64,000 bases of DNA from Nocardia vaccinii NBRC 15922 (GCF_001613305.1 NZ_BDCC01000009.1:186001-250000); one strand, 5' to 3'; shown: positions 1 through 11,185, counted from the stretch's first letter. A program made the numbers and translations. Notes: generated by a model from the sequence alone, not told the origin.

Positions 1-1185
1 CGTCGAGTCGATCACCACCGTGCCGCCGCGACGCTCGATCCGGGCATGGATGGATTTGGCCAGGCCCTGCCGATCCGCCGGAACGTCGGCCGGGTCGAAA
101 CCATCCCCCCGGTCGCGCACGAACACACCCACCTGATGCGGTTCGACCTCGGCGAACAGATCGATGGTGGGCACCCCGGCGTGTTTGGCGGCATTGACCA
201 GCGCCTCGCGGGTCGCCCCGAGCAGGGCGGTGAAATGCTCTCGGGGGAGACCGAATCCGGTATAGCCCGGATCCATCGACACATCGCCGACGGTCACCGG
301 GGCGACCTTCACCCCGTACTGATCCTCCACCTCACCCGCAATGGTGCGCAACGCGGCAGCCAGACTGGACTGGGCGGGCGTGGCGTCCTCGAACAGCCAT
401 TTGCGCAGTTCGCGCTCCTGGCTGCGAGCCAGCCGCAGCACCTCCTGGGAATCCTCGGCCTGCCGTTGGATCAGCGCCAGCGTCTGCAGCACCGAATCGT
501 GCAGATGGGAGGCGATCTCCTCGCGCTCCTCGTTGCGGATGCGGGCCGACCGCTCGGAATTCAACGCCCGCATCATCCGCAGCCACAGCGGCACGGTCAG
601 CAGGCCGACCCCGATCAGCGTGACCGCGACCGCGATCAGCGCGGAGCCCAGCGAACTCAGATTGATCCGGCCGAGGACCACCACGCCCAGCCCGACCACG
701 ATCAACGTCGCACCAGCCACAATGCGCGTCCAGGTCAGAACCGTGGGCCGGGCGGGCAGCCCGAACACCGACCGCGGGCCCTCCGCGTCGAATTCTCGCC
801 ACACCAGCGCCGCGCCCACCGCGACCACGACGATCGGCCCGACCACCCGGGCCGCGGAACCGCTGAACAACCAGGACATCGACACCGCGAGCGCCACGCC
901 CAGCAGCGCCAGCCCGGCCGCCTGCCGCCGTTCCCGAGCCGTCGGCGGCGGGCCGTCCGGGCCGGACGTGGTGAAGATCCACAGCAGCCCGTAGGCGACG
1001 ATGCCCGCGCCCATCAGCGCCGACAGCAGCACGAAGGTGACACGCACCTTGAACACGTCGACCCCGAGATGATCGGCCACCCCGCCGGCCACCCCGCCCA
1101 CGACACGGCCACCGGACCGCCGCTGCATGCGCGGCGCGGTGAGCTCGACCCCACGGGCATCGAAAGCGGGCGTGGACGGATACAT
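1..1185 (-). CDS. PspC-domain sensor histidine kinase (C-terminus cut by window edge)
   Basis: Sensor kinase of the NarL/LiaS type whose N-terminus is a PspC domain, so it probably senses envelope stress at the membrane. The visible 395 residues hold a PspC domain (about residues 20-75, motif GGVAGGVADHLGVD), several hydrophobic segments (about 85-205), a dimerisation helix with the phospho-acceptor motif HLHDSV near residue 225, and a HATPase domain with the N-box (REALVNAAKHA) and G-box (RDRGDGF). The ATG at 1183-1185 begins a continuous frame to base 1. The stop and probably a response regulator lie to the left. It is transcribed away from the methyltransferase gene, with about 190 bases between them. 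Domain assignment is firm; the stimulus is inferred. Confidence 0.9.
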   Translation of the reverse strand, partial: MYPSTPAFDARGVELTAPRMQRRSGGRVVGGVAGGVADHLGVDVFKVRVTFVLLSALMGAGIVAYGLLWIFTTSGPDGPPPTARERRQAAGLALLGVALAVSMSWLFSGSAARVVGPIVVVAVGAALVWREFDAEGPRSVFGLPARPTVLTWTRIVAGATLIVVGLGVVVLGRINLSSLGSALIAVAVTLIGVGLLTVPLWLRMMRALNSERSARIRNEEREEIASHLHDSVLQTLALIQRQAEDSQEVLRLARSQERELRKWLFEDATPAQSSLAAALRTIAGEVEDQYGVKVAPVTVGDVSMDPGYTGFGLPREHFTALLGATREALVNAAKHAGVPTIDLFAEVEPHQVGVFVRDRGDGFDPADVPADRQGLAKSIHARIERRGGTVVIDST

Positions 1186-1372
1186 GCCTCGATATTGGCA
1201 CGCCCCACCGACAGCGACCATCGGGGAAATACCCCATTTCCCCCTCGGGGAGAGGCCGTCCGCCGACGACCGACCGCGAAACACCGACGGCCGGCGCCGA
1301 AACATGCCGGGGCACGGGCCATCACGCGTCGGCCCGGTTGACGAGGCACCACCCCGGTGCCACGGTTGCCGG

Positions 1373-2491
1373 GTGACTCACCCTGTTTCGAATTCCGGTG
1401 TCGACCGGCTGCTCAATGCCGCCGGGTCGGACGATCGCGTCCTCATCGAATGCATCGCGGACATCGGTGTGGACCCGGTCGCCCGAACCGCGCTGGCCGA
1501 GATACTCGATCGCGTGGATCTGCACGGGTGCCCACCTGCCGACATCCTGTTCCGGTTACACATGGGAGACACCGCCGCCGACGTCGCCATCCGGGTCGAG
1601 GATGCGAAGGCCGTCTTCACCGACCCGCACCCTGGGGCGGCCGTCACGATCGAACAGTCGCTACCCGAGGTCGTCCGTGCGGTCTGCGGCCCCCGCGGCG
1701 GCGCATCCAGTGCCACCCGGATCCTGCGCTGGGCGGAGAGCGATGCACCGGGGTGGTTCGGCCGACCGCAGGATGCCTTCGAAACCGTACGCCGGCTGCT
1801 GGATTCGATCGACCACGCCTATCGGCCGGGACTGGCCGAACTCTGCGTGCGCCACCGCTCGGACAAGTGGGGCGCCCACCAGTATCCGCAGTGGTACGAG
1901 AGACATTTCGAACCGATCCGGGATCGTCGGCTGACAATCCTGGAAATCGGGGTCGGCGGCTACCACGATCCCGCCCAGGGCGGCGAATCGCTCCGGATGT
2001 GGAAGAACTACTTCCCCCGGGCCGCGATCTACGGCCTGGACATCTTCGACAAGACACACATGTCGGGCCCGCGCACGACGGTGCTGCGGGGAGACCAGTC
2101 CGCACCCGAGGACCTGCGACGCGTCCTGGCCGCGACCGGGCCGCTGGACATCGTCATCGACGACGGCAGCCATCGGAGCGAGCACGTGATGGCCAGCTTC
2201 GCGATATTGTTTCCGGCGCTCCGCGAGAACGGAATCTACGTGGTCGAGGATCTGCAGACCTCCTACTGGGCGGGTTTCGGCGGTCGGCCGCCCGGCCCGG
2301 CCGGGGCCCCGACCAGCACGGAATTCCTCAAGACCCTGGTCGACGGGCTGAACTACGAGGAGATCACCGGACGACAACCGTCGGATACCGATACCCACAT
2401 CCGGGGCCTGCACTTCTATCACAATCTCGCGATGATCGAGAAGGGCGCGAATCGCGACGGCGGCGGACCGCACTGGATGCGCGGGGACTGA
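1373..2491 (+). CDS. MycE-type SAM-dependent sugar O-methyltransferase
   Basis: Resembles the macrolide 2''-O-methyltransferase MycE: metal-dependent methylation of a deoxysugar or similar hydroxyl using SAM. The 372-residue protein has an N-terminal helical domain containing HMGDTAADVAIRVEDAK and a C-terminal Rossmann domain with ILEIGVGGY (SAM site), IVIDDGSHRSEHV and VVEDLQTSYW. The DDGSH and ED pair correspond to the metal ligands known in MycE. I chose the GTG at 1373 because the protein then starts just before the conserved N-terminal domain. A ribosome binding site is not obvious. No polyketide synthase or sugar pathway is nearby. It sits between two divergent PspC genes, so an envelope glycolipid substrate is possible, but that is inference. 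Confidence 0.82.
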   Translation: MTHPVSNSGVDRLLNAAGSDDRVLIECIADIGVDPVARTALAEILDRVDLHGCPPADILFRLHMGDTAADVAIRVEDAKAVFTDPHPGAAVTIEQSLPEVVRAVCGPRGGASSATRILRWAESDAPGWFGRPQDAFETVRRLLDSIDHAYRPGLAELCVRHRSDKWGAHQYPQWYERHFEPIRDRRLTILEIGVGGYHDPAQGGESLRMWKNYFPRAAIYGLDIFDKTHMSGPRTTVLRGDQSAPEDLRRVLAATGPLDIVIDDGSHRSEHVMASFAILFPALRENGIYVVEDLQTSYWAGFGGRPPGPAGAPTSTEFLKTLVDGLNYEEITGRQPSDTDTHIRGLHFYHNLAMIEKGANRDGGGPHWMRGD

Positions 2492-2578
2492 ACCTCCGCC
2501 CGCGAAAACCGATTCTCAGGAGACCAATCAGGGACATCCCCGATGCGATCCGGGCACCGGCACGGCCACCATGGAGCT

Positions 2579-4138
2579 ATGACCAGAGCGAACGGCTGGG
2601 CCGGCGGGGCCGGCCGGACCGGATTCAACGAACAGCTCCATCATCTGTGGCGGACGCGGCCGGTGCGACTGCCGCGCCGGGGGCCGGTCGCCGGTGTGGC
2701 GGCCGGGTTCGGGCAGCGCTACGGGGTGGACCCGGTGCTGGTGCGGGTCGCCTTCGTGGTGTCGACGATCTTCGGCGGATCGGGCATCGTGCTGTATCTG
2801 CTGGCATGGTTGCTGATGCCGGCCGCGCAGGACGACGTGTCCGCCGCGGAGAGCCTGATCGGCCGTGGCCACAGCATGCAGTCACCGACCAAGACGCTGG
2901 TGCTGATCGTGGCGCTGGTGATCGCGGTCAGCACCGTGGGGCCGGTGGGCGCCGGGCTCGGCGGGGCCGGACTGATCAGTTTCGCGCTGATGGTGGCCGG
3001 TTGGTGGCTGCTGTACCTGCGTCAACCCAATCCGCCCGCGGGCAGCACCGATCCGCTGCTGCCCGACGGCGGACCCGCTGCGACCGGATATCCCGGAGTG
3101 TTCCCTGGCGGTCCCACCTGGACCGGGCCGACCTACGGCCCCTACACCAGACTCCCCGATCACTACGAGCCGGATCAGCCGAAAGATGCTGCTGTCCAGG
3201 ATTTTTCCGCATCCGATACGGCGACCGAGGTCATTCCGCGAGATCGCGCACCGCACACCGAGGCCGATGCTCCGGCGTCGGACACCGCCGTACTCCGCTC
3301 CACCCCTCCGGTGGATCCGGCCACCGCAGAACAGGATTCGCCCAGCGCGCCGGTGGACGAGGGACTCACCCCGAACAGCGCCGACACGAAAAGCGCAGCG
3401 ACACAACCGATCACACCACCGCGTACCGGCCCCTTCCGGCCCACACCGGACCCGTCCCGGATCGGCCCGACCCCCTCGGGCTGGGATCCGCTGGGAGTGT
3501 CCCCGCTGGCCTGGGATCTGCCCGATCCCACCCCGCGCGGCCCGGTGCTGCCGACGCCGCCACCACCACCGCGTCCCCGCTCCCGGCTCACCCCGATCGT
3601 GATCGGTCTGGCCGTACTCGCGGCGGCCGGGGCGGGTGCGCTGGCGGCAGCCAGCGTGAGCTGGATGACCCCCGGCCGGATCGGCGCGGTCGCGCTGGCG
3701 GTGGTCGGGCTGGGCCTGCTGACCGGCGCGTTCATGCGACGCGGCTACGGCCTGATGGTGCTGCTGGCCCCGCTGGCCGGATTCGTGATTCTGGCCTCGC
3801 TCGTCGGCCCGGTGACATTCGACCGCTCCACGATGGGCGAGCACACCTGGACACCGGCGACGACGGCCGAACTGAATCCCAGCTACCAGATCACCGCGGG
3901 TGACGGAACGCTGGATCTGCGGTCGCTGAATCTCACCGAGAACCGCACCGTCGCGGTGCATGTGCGCGCGGGCGACTTCCACGTCCGGGTACCCGCATCG
4001 ATGCGCCTGGACGCGCGGTGCCGGGCGAATGTCGGCGACGTCAGTTGTCCGCAGGGACTCGTGGGCCCGGCCACCGGCCCGGTGCTCACCCTCGATGTCG
4101 ACGTTCAGGCCGGAGATGCGGAGGTGACCCATGGCTGA
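2579..4138 (+). CDS. PspC-domain membrane protein with long acidic/proline linker
   Basis: Envelope stress membrane protein of 519 residues. An N-terminal PspC domain (about residues 20-80, with LPRRGPVAGVAAGFGQRYGVD) is followed by two hydrophobic segments, a long Pro/Thr/Asp-rich cytoplasmic or surface linker (about 150-335), three more membrane segments (about 340-430) and a C-terminal beta-rich domain reminiscent of the LiaF family. PspC/LiaF proteins normally modulate a partner histidine kinase, and such a kinase is divergent at 1-1185. I use the ATG at 2579, preceded by GGAG, rather than an upstream ATG at 2543. It overlaps the next gene by 8 bases, so the two are co-translated. Confidence 0.82.
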   Translation: MTRANGWAGGAGRTGFNEQLHHLWRTRPVRLPRRGPVAGVAAGFGQRYGVDPVLVRVAFVVSTIFGGSGIVLYLLAWLLMPAAQDDVSAAESLIGRGHSMQSPTKTLVLIVALVIAVSTVGPVGAGLGGAGLISFALMVAGWWLLYLRQPNPPAGSTDPLLPDGGPAATGYPGVFPGGPTWTGPTYGPYTRLPDHYEPDQPKDAAVQDFSASDTATEVIPRDRAPHTEADAPASDTAVLRSTPPVDPATAEQDSPSAPVDEGLTPNSADTKSAATQPITPPRTGPFRPTPDPSRIGPTPSGWDPLGVSPLAWDLPDPTPRGPVLPTPPPPPRPRSRLTPIVIGLAVLAAAGAGALAAASVSWMTPGRIGAVALAVVGLGLLTGAFMRRGYGLMVLLAPLAGFVILASLVGPVTFDRSTMGEHTWTPATTAELNPSYQITAGDGTLDLRSLNLTENRTVAVHVRAGDFHVRVPASMRLDARCRANVGDVSCPQGLVGPATGPVLTLDVDVQAGDAEVTHG

Positions 4139-4352
4139 GAAATCCAGGACCGATGATCCGGAAACCCGTCGCGTGCCGTCGTTCTCGCTCCTGTTCGCGG
4201 GGTTGCTGGCGCTGGTGGTGAGCGTGTGGGCGTTCCTGGGCCCGTCCGCGTGGCCCACGCACAGCCTCGTCCCGGTCGGCTGGATCGTGGTGGCCGTGGC
4301 CGTCGCGGCCGGGATCATGATGGTGATCTCGCCGCGTCGACGCCGACGCTGA
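4131..4352 (+). CDS. small two-helix membrane protein
   Basis: A 73-residue protein with two hydrophobic segments (about residues 14-33 and 40-62) and a basic tail (SPRRRRR). The start overlaps the stop of the PspC gene by 8 bases, which points to translational coupling and a role in the same envelope-stress module. No enzymatic motif is visible and I do not recognise a named family. A strong hairpin follows 15 bases downstream. Confidence 0.72.
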   Translation: MAEKSRTDDPETRRVPSFSLLFAGLLALVVSVWAFLGPSAWPTHSLVPVGWIVVAVAVAAGIMMVISPRRRRR

Positions 4353-4367
4353 AACTCCGGAAAAGAG

Positions 4368-4400
4368 CAGGGCCCGGACCGTCGAACGGTCCGGGCCCTG
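4368..4400. terminator. bidirectional hairpin between PspC operon and guaA
   Basis: A perfect 15-bp stem (CAGGGCCCGGACCGT, loop CGA, then its complement) lies between two convergent genes. There is no T-run on either side, as is common for actinobacterial terminators. It would stop both the PspC operon and guaA. Confidence 0.8.
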
Positions 4401-4420
4401 TCGTCACGCGAGTCCCGCGC

Positions 4421-5995
4421 TCACTCCCACTCGATGGTCCCCGGAGGCTTGCTCGTCACGTCGAGTACGACGCGGTTCACCTCTGCGACCTCGTTGGTGA
4501 TGCGGGTGGAGATGCGCTCGAGGACGTCGAACGGCAGCCGCGTCCAGTCCGCGGTCATCGCGTCCTCACTGGACACCGGGCGCAGCACGATCGGATGACC
4601 GTAGGTGCGGCCGTCGCCCTGGACGCCCACGCTGCGCACATCGGCCAGCAGCACCACTGGGCACTGCCAGATCTGCCGATCCAGCCCCGCCGCGGTCAAT
4701 TCCTCGCGGGCGATGGCATCGGCGTGCCGCAGCGTCTCCAGCCTGTCCCGGGTGACCTCACCGACGATGCGGATGGCCAATCCCGGCCCCGGGAACGGTT
4801 GGCGCGCAACGATTTCCTCGGGCAGCCCCAATTCGCGCCCGACCGCGCGAACCTCGTCCTTGAACAGCAACCGCAGCGGTTCGACGAGGGAGAACTCCAG
4901 ATCCTCCGGCAGACCGCCGACATTGTGGTGACTCTTGATATTCGCGGTCCCCGCGCCGCCGCCGGACTCCACCACATCCGGATACAGCGTGCCCTGCACC
5001 AGGAATTCCACCTTCGGAGTCGAACCCTCCGCGGCCCCGGCCTCTTTCACGACCTGAGCCACGGCGTCCTCGAACGAGCGAATGAATTCGCGCCCGATGA
5101 TCTTGCGCTTATCCTCCGGATCGGTGACGCCCTTCAACTCACCGAGGAATTTGTCCACCGCGTCGACGGTCACCAGTTTGGCGCCGGTCGCGGCGACGAA
5201 ATCACGTTGCACCTGCTCGCGCTCCCCCGCGCGCAACAGGCCGTGGTCGACGAAGACGCAGGTCAGCCTGTCGCCGATGGCCCGCTGCACCAGGGCCGCG
5301 GCCACCGCGGAATCGACGCCGCCGGACAGACCGCAGATCGCGTGCCCGTCACCGACCTGGTCTCGCACCTGTTCGATCAGCACCTCGGCGATATTGGCCG
5401 GGGTCCATGCCGCCGGAATACCGGCGATCTCGTGCAGGAACCGGCTCAGTACCTGCTGGCCGTGCGGGGAGTGCAGGACCTCGGGGTGATACTGCACACC
5501 GGCCAGCCGCCGCTCGGTGTTCTCGAAGGCCGCCACCGGGGCGCCCGCGCTCGTGCCGGTGACCTCGAAACCCGCCGGAGCGTCGGTGACCGCGTCGCCG
5601 TGACTCATCCATACCGGCTGCACGGTGGGCAGACCACCGTGCAATACACCGCCGTCGACGCTGAATTCCGTGCGTCCGTACTCGCGGGTGCCGGTCTGGG
5701 CGACCGAACCGCCCAGGGCCTGTGCCATCGCCTGGAATCCGTAGCAGATGCCGAAGACCGGGATGTTCAGATCGAACAGCCGTGCATCCAGCTGCGGCGC
5801 ACCCTCGGTGTACACACTCGACGGCCCACCCGACAGGATCACCGCGAGCGGCGCGCGCTCGGCGATCTCCTCGACGGTCGTGGTATGCGGAATCACCTCG
5901 GAGTACACGCTGGATTCGCGAACCCGCCGCGCGATCAACTGCGCATACTGCGCCCCGAAATCGACAACGAGCACCGGTCGCTGGGTTTCTGCCAC
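4421..5995 (-). CDS. guaA: GMP synthase (glutamine-hydrolysing)
   Basis: Converts XMP to GMP using ATP and glutamine, the last step of guanine nucleotide synthesis. 524 residues, the usual length. Domains in order: class I glutaminase with the nucleophile elbow FGICYGFQ (about residue 83), the ATP pyrophosphatase domain with the P-loop [14 protein letters not shown] (about 225-238), and the C-terminal dimerisation domain ending in KPPGTIEWE, which is typical of GuaA. It precedes guaB3 and guaB2 in this window, so GMP synthesis genes are grouped. A long palindromic repeat lies immediately upstream of its start. Confidence 0.98.
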   Translation of the reverse strand: MAETQRPVLVVDFGAQYAQLIARRVRESSVYSEVIPHTTTVEEIAERAPLAVILSGGPSSVYTEGAPQLDARLFDLNIPVFGICYGFQAMAQALGGSVAQTGTREYGRTEFSVDGGVLHGGLPTVQPVWMSHGDAVTDAPAGFEVTGTSAGAPVAAFENTERRLAGVQYHPEVLHSPHGQQVLSRFLHEIAGIPAAWTPANIAEVLIEQVRDQVGDGHAICGLSGGVDSAVAAALVQRAIGDRLTCVFVDHGLLRAGEREQVQRDFVAATGAKLVTVDAVDKFLGELKGVTDPEDKRKIIGREFIRSFEDAVAQVVKEAGAAEGSTPKVEFLVQGTLYPDVVESGGGAGTANIKSHHNVGGLPEDLEFSLVEPLRLLFKDEVRAVGRELGLPEEIVARQPFPGPGLAIRIVGEVTRDRLETLRHADAIAREELTAAGLDRQIWQCPVVLLADVRSVGVQGDGRTYGHPIVLRPVSSEDAMTADWTRLPFDVLERISTRITNEVAEVNRVVLDVTSKPPGTIEWE

Positions 5996-6511
5996 CGCAA
6001 CAGTCTACGAGGCTGCAATTTCGGCCTCCGCTTCGCTCCGGCTGTTTTTCGGCGCAGTAAGGCTCGTCGTTCAGCCCTCGAGACTCGGCCTTCGGCTATG
6101 CACTTCGAGGGCTGAACGACGAGCCGCGCCGAAAAACCTTACGGTTGGCGTTTCTTGCCCGACTGTTCCAGCCGGACAGAGACGCTTCGCCCGGTGTACT
6201 TTTCGGCCTCCGCTTCGCGGCGGTGTGTTCGCTGCCGGTAAGGCGGCTCGCTTCGGGCGGGACGGGAGAGGCGAGTTGCTGCGAGCCGATCTCAGCCCGA
6301 TTTTCCGCACCACCCAGCAGGTCGGCGTCGACGGCTTCGAGCGAACGTCGCACTGTTCTCTCCGAGCCGACAGGATCGAATCCCCGTGCGGCGCACCAAT
6401 GCTCCGGCGAATGTGGAGCAGCCTCGGATTCGGCGGCGCATCGCGGTGCGCCAGTGGGACAAGCTGGACAACCGCCCATGTGGGACGCGGGTTCCAGCTA
6501 TCCTCGTGCTC
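5996..6511. other. 516-base gene-free region with palindromic repeat
   Basis: Lies between the divergent starts of guaA and the alpha/beta hydrolase. It holds the 92-base palindrome at 6045-6136 and the 20-base module at 6023-6042, plus a second partial module near 6210-6226. The remaining sequence has no convincing gene. Open frames here encode a peptide containing VVQPSRLGL, which is translated repeat. Confidence 0.7.
6023..6136. repeat. long palindromic repeat, copy 1, with 20-base module
   Basis: The module GGCCTCCGCTTCGCTCCGGC (6023-6042) is followed by a palindrome: TTTTTCGGCGC (6045-6055), AGTAA, a 21-base arm starting GGCTCGTCGTTCAGCC (6061-6081), a 23-base loop, the exact complementary arm (6105-6125), and GCGCCGAAAAA (6126-6136). 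The T-run lies before the stem and an A-run after it on both strands, which is the wrong way round for an intrinsic terminator. The same element recurs downstream of groEL. Confidence 0.85.
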
Positions 6512-7309
6512 GTGCCATTCGCCCGTGCGATCGACGCCGAAATACACTACGAGGACAGCGGTGGGCACAGCCCGGTGGTCCTACTCGGGCACGAATTCTT
6601 CATGGACAGAACGATGTTCGCCTCGCAGGTCGCCGCGCTGTCTCCGGAATTCCGCATCGTCACCTGGGATGCCCGCGGCCACGGGCACACTCGGGACCAG
6701 GGGCTGCCGTTCAGTTACTGGACCTCCGCGCGGGACGCGCTCACGGTCCTCGATCAGCTTCGGGTTGATCGCGCGATCGTCGGCGGCACATCGCAGGGCG
6801 GATTCAGCGCCATCCGCACGGCACTGCTGGCCCCCGAACGGGTCGCGGCGCTGATCCTCATCGCCACCGAGGCCCACGCCCCGACCGCACACGAGCTCGA
6901 GAATTCCCGCCGCTTCCTGGAGCGCTGGCACGAACCGCGCCTGCGCCGCCAGATGGCCGAGCAGCTGGCGCAGTGGTTGATCGGCGAGGACGGCTGGTAT
7001 CGCACGGTGTGGGTCAGGCGCTGGCTCTCCCGCGACCCGCACGCCACCGAGGTGGCCGCGGGCTGCATTCTGGGCCGCGATTCGGTCCTGGACCGCCTGC
7101 CCGAGATCACCTGCCCGGTCCTGGTCATCCACCCCACCCTGGCCGGCATCGCCCGCACCAATGCCGTGGAAATGGCTCGGCGACTGACGAATTCACGTTT
7201 CGTCGAGATCGAGGCAGCCCGGCAGGCGGTCAACATGACCCATCCGGCCCAGGTGAACTCGGCCATCCGCAAATTCCTCCGCGAAACCGTCCTGACCCAG
7301 TCCCGCTGA
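6512..7309 (+). CDS. alpha/beta-hydrolase fold protein, probably lacking catalytic Asp and His
   Basis: A 265-residue alpha/beta-hydrolase fold. The oxyanion/HG region is LLGHEFFMD, the nucleophile elbow is GGTSQGG (Ser present), and the cap domain spans about residues 125-195. The usual acid after strand 6 (GTxD type) reads VIHPTLAGI, and the usual catalytic GH..N..HP reads ARQAVNMTHP. Both Asp and His therefore seem replaced, leaving only the serine. It may be non-catalytic or use another geometry. Start: GTG at 6512; the GTG at 6506 is equally possible. Its substrate is unknown. Confidence 0.75.
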   Translation: MPFARAIDAEIHYEDSGGHSPVVLLGHEFFMDRTMFASQVAALSPEFRIVTWDARGHGHTRDQGLPFSYWTSARDALTVLDQLRVDRAIVGGTSQGGFSAIRTALLAPERVAALILIATEAHAPTAHELENSRRFLERWHEPRLRRQMAEQLAQWLIGEDGWYRTVWVRRWLSRDPHATEVAAGCILGRDSVLDRLPEITCPVLVIHPTLAGIARTNAVEMARRLTNSRFVEIEAARQAVNMTHPAQVNSAIRKFLRETVLTQSR

Positions 7310-7487
7310 CGCGTGGCCGCCTCCCCGGACTTCAGCGTGCCATCGGGTGCCTGGAGACTTCGGGCCGGAAGTCGAGTGCATGGTCGCGTTCCGGCGGACC
7401 CGATGAGTTACCCATGTTCCTGGGAAATCTGTTGTTCTAGTGTGCTTTTTCGAAGCGAACGGGGACCTCCGGGGAGGCGGTACCGTG

Positions 7488-8621
7488 TCAAGCGCGGACG
7501 CTGAGCCCTACCTTCTGAAATTCCTTCAACTCGCGGTAACCGGCCTTGGCCATCGAACGACGAAGGCCGCCAACGAGATTCATCGAGCCCCACGGATCGC
7601 TGGACGGGCCGTAGAGCAGTTGCTGCAGGGTCGGGCGGTCGTCCTCGTCGGCGAACTTCAGCAGCGCGCCGCGCGGGACGGACGGATGCGCGGCCGCGGC
7701 GGGCCAGTACCAGCCGCGGGCGGGCGACTCCTGCGCCAGGGCCAGCGGGACGCCGAGCATGGCCGCGTCGGCGCCGCAGGCGATGGCCTTGGCCAACTGC
7801 CCGGAGGACACGACGTCACCGTCCGCGATGACGTGCACATACCGACCGCCGGTCTCGTCCAGGTAATCCCGGCGAGCCGCGGCGGCGTCGGCGATCGCGG
7901 TGGCCATCGGCACTCCGATGCCCAGCACCTCACCGGTGGTGGTCGCGCCCGCGGTCGAGCCGTACCCGACGATGACACCGGCCGCGCCGGTACGCATCAG
8001 ATGCAGTGCGGTGCGGTGGTCGCTCACTCCGCCCGCGACCACCGGAACGTCCAGGTCGGCGATGAAGGTCTTGAGGTTCAGCGGCTCCCCGTCGCCGACA
8101 TGTTCGGCGGAGATGATGGTGCCGTGCACCACCAGCAGGTCGATCCCCGCCTGCACCAGGCCCGGGGTCAGCGCGCGGGCGTTCTGTGGGCTCACCCGCA
8201 CCGCCACCGTCACACCCGCGGCCCGCACCTGCGCGACCGCCGAAGCCAGTAGATCCGGCTGCATCGGCGCGGCGTGCAGCGATTGCAGCAGGGCGATCGC
8301 CGCCTCGGTGCCCTCCTTCTCGGCCACCTCCAACAGGTGATCGATACAGGAGGCCACATCCGCGTGCCGGGCCCACAGCCCCTCACCGTTGATGACGCCG
8401 AGCCCGCCGAGGCGGCCGAGCTCGATCGCGAACTCCGGCGACACCAACGCATCGGTCGGATGCGCCACCAGCGGAATGTCGAAGCGATAGGCATCGAGCT
8501 GCCAGGCCAGGGACACCTGCTTGGACGAACGGGTGCGCCGGGAGGGAACGATGTCGACATCGTCCAGTTCGTATGTCCGCCGGGCGGTCCGGCCCATGCC
8601 GATCTCGACCATGTCGCGCAT
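7488..8621 (-). CDS. guaB3: GuaB3-family IMP dehydrogenase-related protein
   Basis: 377-residue TIM-barrel paralogue of IMP dehydrogenase that lacks the CBS pair, as in mycobacterial GuaB3. The N-terminus MRDMVEIGMGRTARRTYELDD is characteristic (here from residue 1). The active-site loop reads VGYGSTAGATTTG, with no cysteine where true IMPDH has GPGSICTT, so IMP oxidation by the standard thioimidate route is not expected. The C-terminus aligns with the IMPDH barrel. It lies downstream of guaB in the same direction, 259 bases away, as in mycobacteria. Its biochemical activity is not settled. Confidence 0.93.
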   Translation of the reverse strand: MRDMVEIGMGRTARRTYELDDVDIVPSRRTRSSKQVSLAWQLDAYRFDIPLVAHPTDALVSPEFAIELGRLGGLGVINGEGLWARHADVASCIDHLLEVAEKEGTEAAIALLQSLHAAPMQPDLLASAVAQVRAAGVTVAVRVSPQNARALTPGLVQAGIDLLVVHGTIISAEHVGDGEPLNLKTFIADLDVPVVAGGVSDHRTALHLMRTGAAGVIVGYGSTAGATTTGEVLGIGVPMATAIADAAAARRDYLDETGGRYVHVIADGDVVSSGQLAKAIACGADAAMLGVPLALAQESPARGWYWPAAAAHPSVPRGALLKFADEDDRPTLQQLLYGPSSDPWGSMNLVGGLRRSMAKAGYRELKEFQKVGLSVRA

Positions 8622-8880
8622 GTAAGTACTCCTTAATTCCTGCGCAGTACGTGCTGCGCCGCCTCGGGCATCGCGGGTTTGCGGGGCCGGGAGGCTCGCC
8701 GGTCCGCGGAGCCGCCGGGTGCTCCGTCACCGCACATGTCGCGGTCCGGAACAACGAGCCGCGTCGCACACGCAACCGCCCCCGCAACGAGTACGGGCCC
8801 GATGTCGCGCGAGAGCCGGACGCACAGCAAGAGCCTAACCACCCTCACCAGCGCCCAGTCGCCCCCCGGTTACCGGGGTG

Positions 8881-10602
<1,722 letters not shown>

Positions 10603-10714
10603 TCACCCCGAGTTGCGCGTTCGGGGGTGTGCGGGGTTTGCTGGACGCGCGACAGGCCCGTCAAAATATTCACAGCGCTGGCGCGGAGGGGGTGGTTCTG
10701 CGTACCGTGGGAAT

Positions 10715-11128
10715 GTGCGTGACCATCTACCACCTGGCCTGCCGCCGGACCCATTCGCCGGAGACCCCTCCGACCCGTCGGCCGCGCTGGACGCCATCGA
10801 GCCTGGGGAGCCGCTGGACCCCCACGAGCGGCTAGCGGTCGAAGAGGATCTCGCCGACCTGGCGGTCTACGAGGCGCTCCTGGCGCACCGCGGTATCCGC
10901 GGGCTCGTGGTGAGCTGCGAGGACTGTCGGCAGGATCACTACCACGATTGGGATATGTTGCGCGCCAACCTACTGCAGCTCCTGGTCGACGGCACGGTGC
11001 GCCCGCACGAGCCCGCCTACGATCCGACCCCGGAAGCCTACGTGACGTGGGACTACTGCCGCGGGTACGCCGATGCCTCGATGAACGAGGCACTGCACGG
11101 CGACGGATTCGACGGTTTCGACGCCTGA
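10715..11128 (+). CDS. DUF5319 family protein (Rv3412-like)
   Basis: A 137-residue acidic protein whose function is unknown. It begins (GTG) VRDHLPPGLPPDPFAGDP and carries a CxxC motif in VSCEDCRQDHYHDW followed by HEPAYDPTPEAYVTWDYCRGYADAS split over the C-terminal half. The Cys/His pattern could bind a metal. This family lies between guaB2 and the sigD-rsdA pair across the Mycobacteriales. I chose the GTG at 10715 since the conserved family N-terminus starts there. Soluble; no signal peptide. Confidence 0.85.
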   Translation: MRDHLPPGLPPDPFAGDPSDPSAALDAIEPGEPLDPHERLAVEEDLADLAVYEALLAHRGIRGLVVSCEDCRQDHYHDWDMLRANLLQLLVDGTVRPHEPAYDPTPEAYVTWDYCRGYADASMNEALHGDGFDGFDA

Positions 11129-11185
11129 TCCGCTTTTCGCCCGGCCCGGCGCAGGTACGGCGGGCCGGGGTGAAGAGAAGAAAGA

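Noticed and set aside
1373..2491. Macrolide biosynthetic gene cluster
   Set aside because: The MycE-type gene stands alone; no polyketide synthase, glycosyltransferase or deoxysugar genes are near.
46..4014. Very long open frames antisense to or overlapping the kinase, methyltransferase and PspC genes (for example 46-1341 and 1357-3903 on the plus strand)
   Set aside because: They result from GC-rich third positions in the real genes; their translations are low-complexity Arg/Pro/Gly-rich with no family resemblance.
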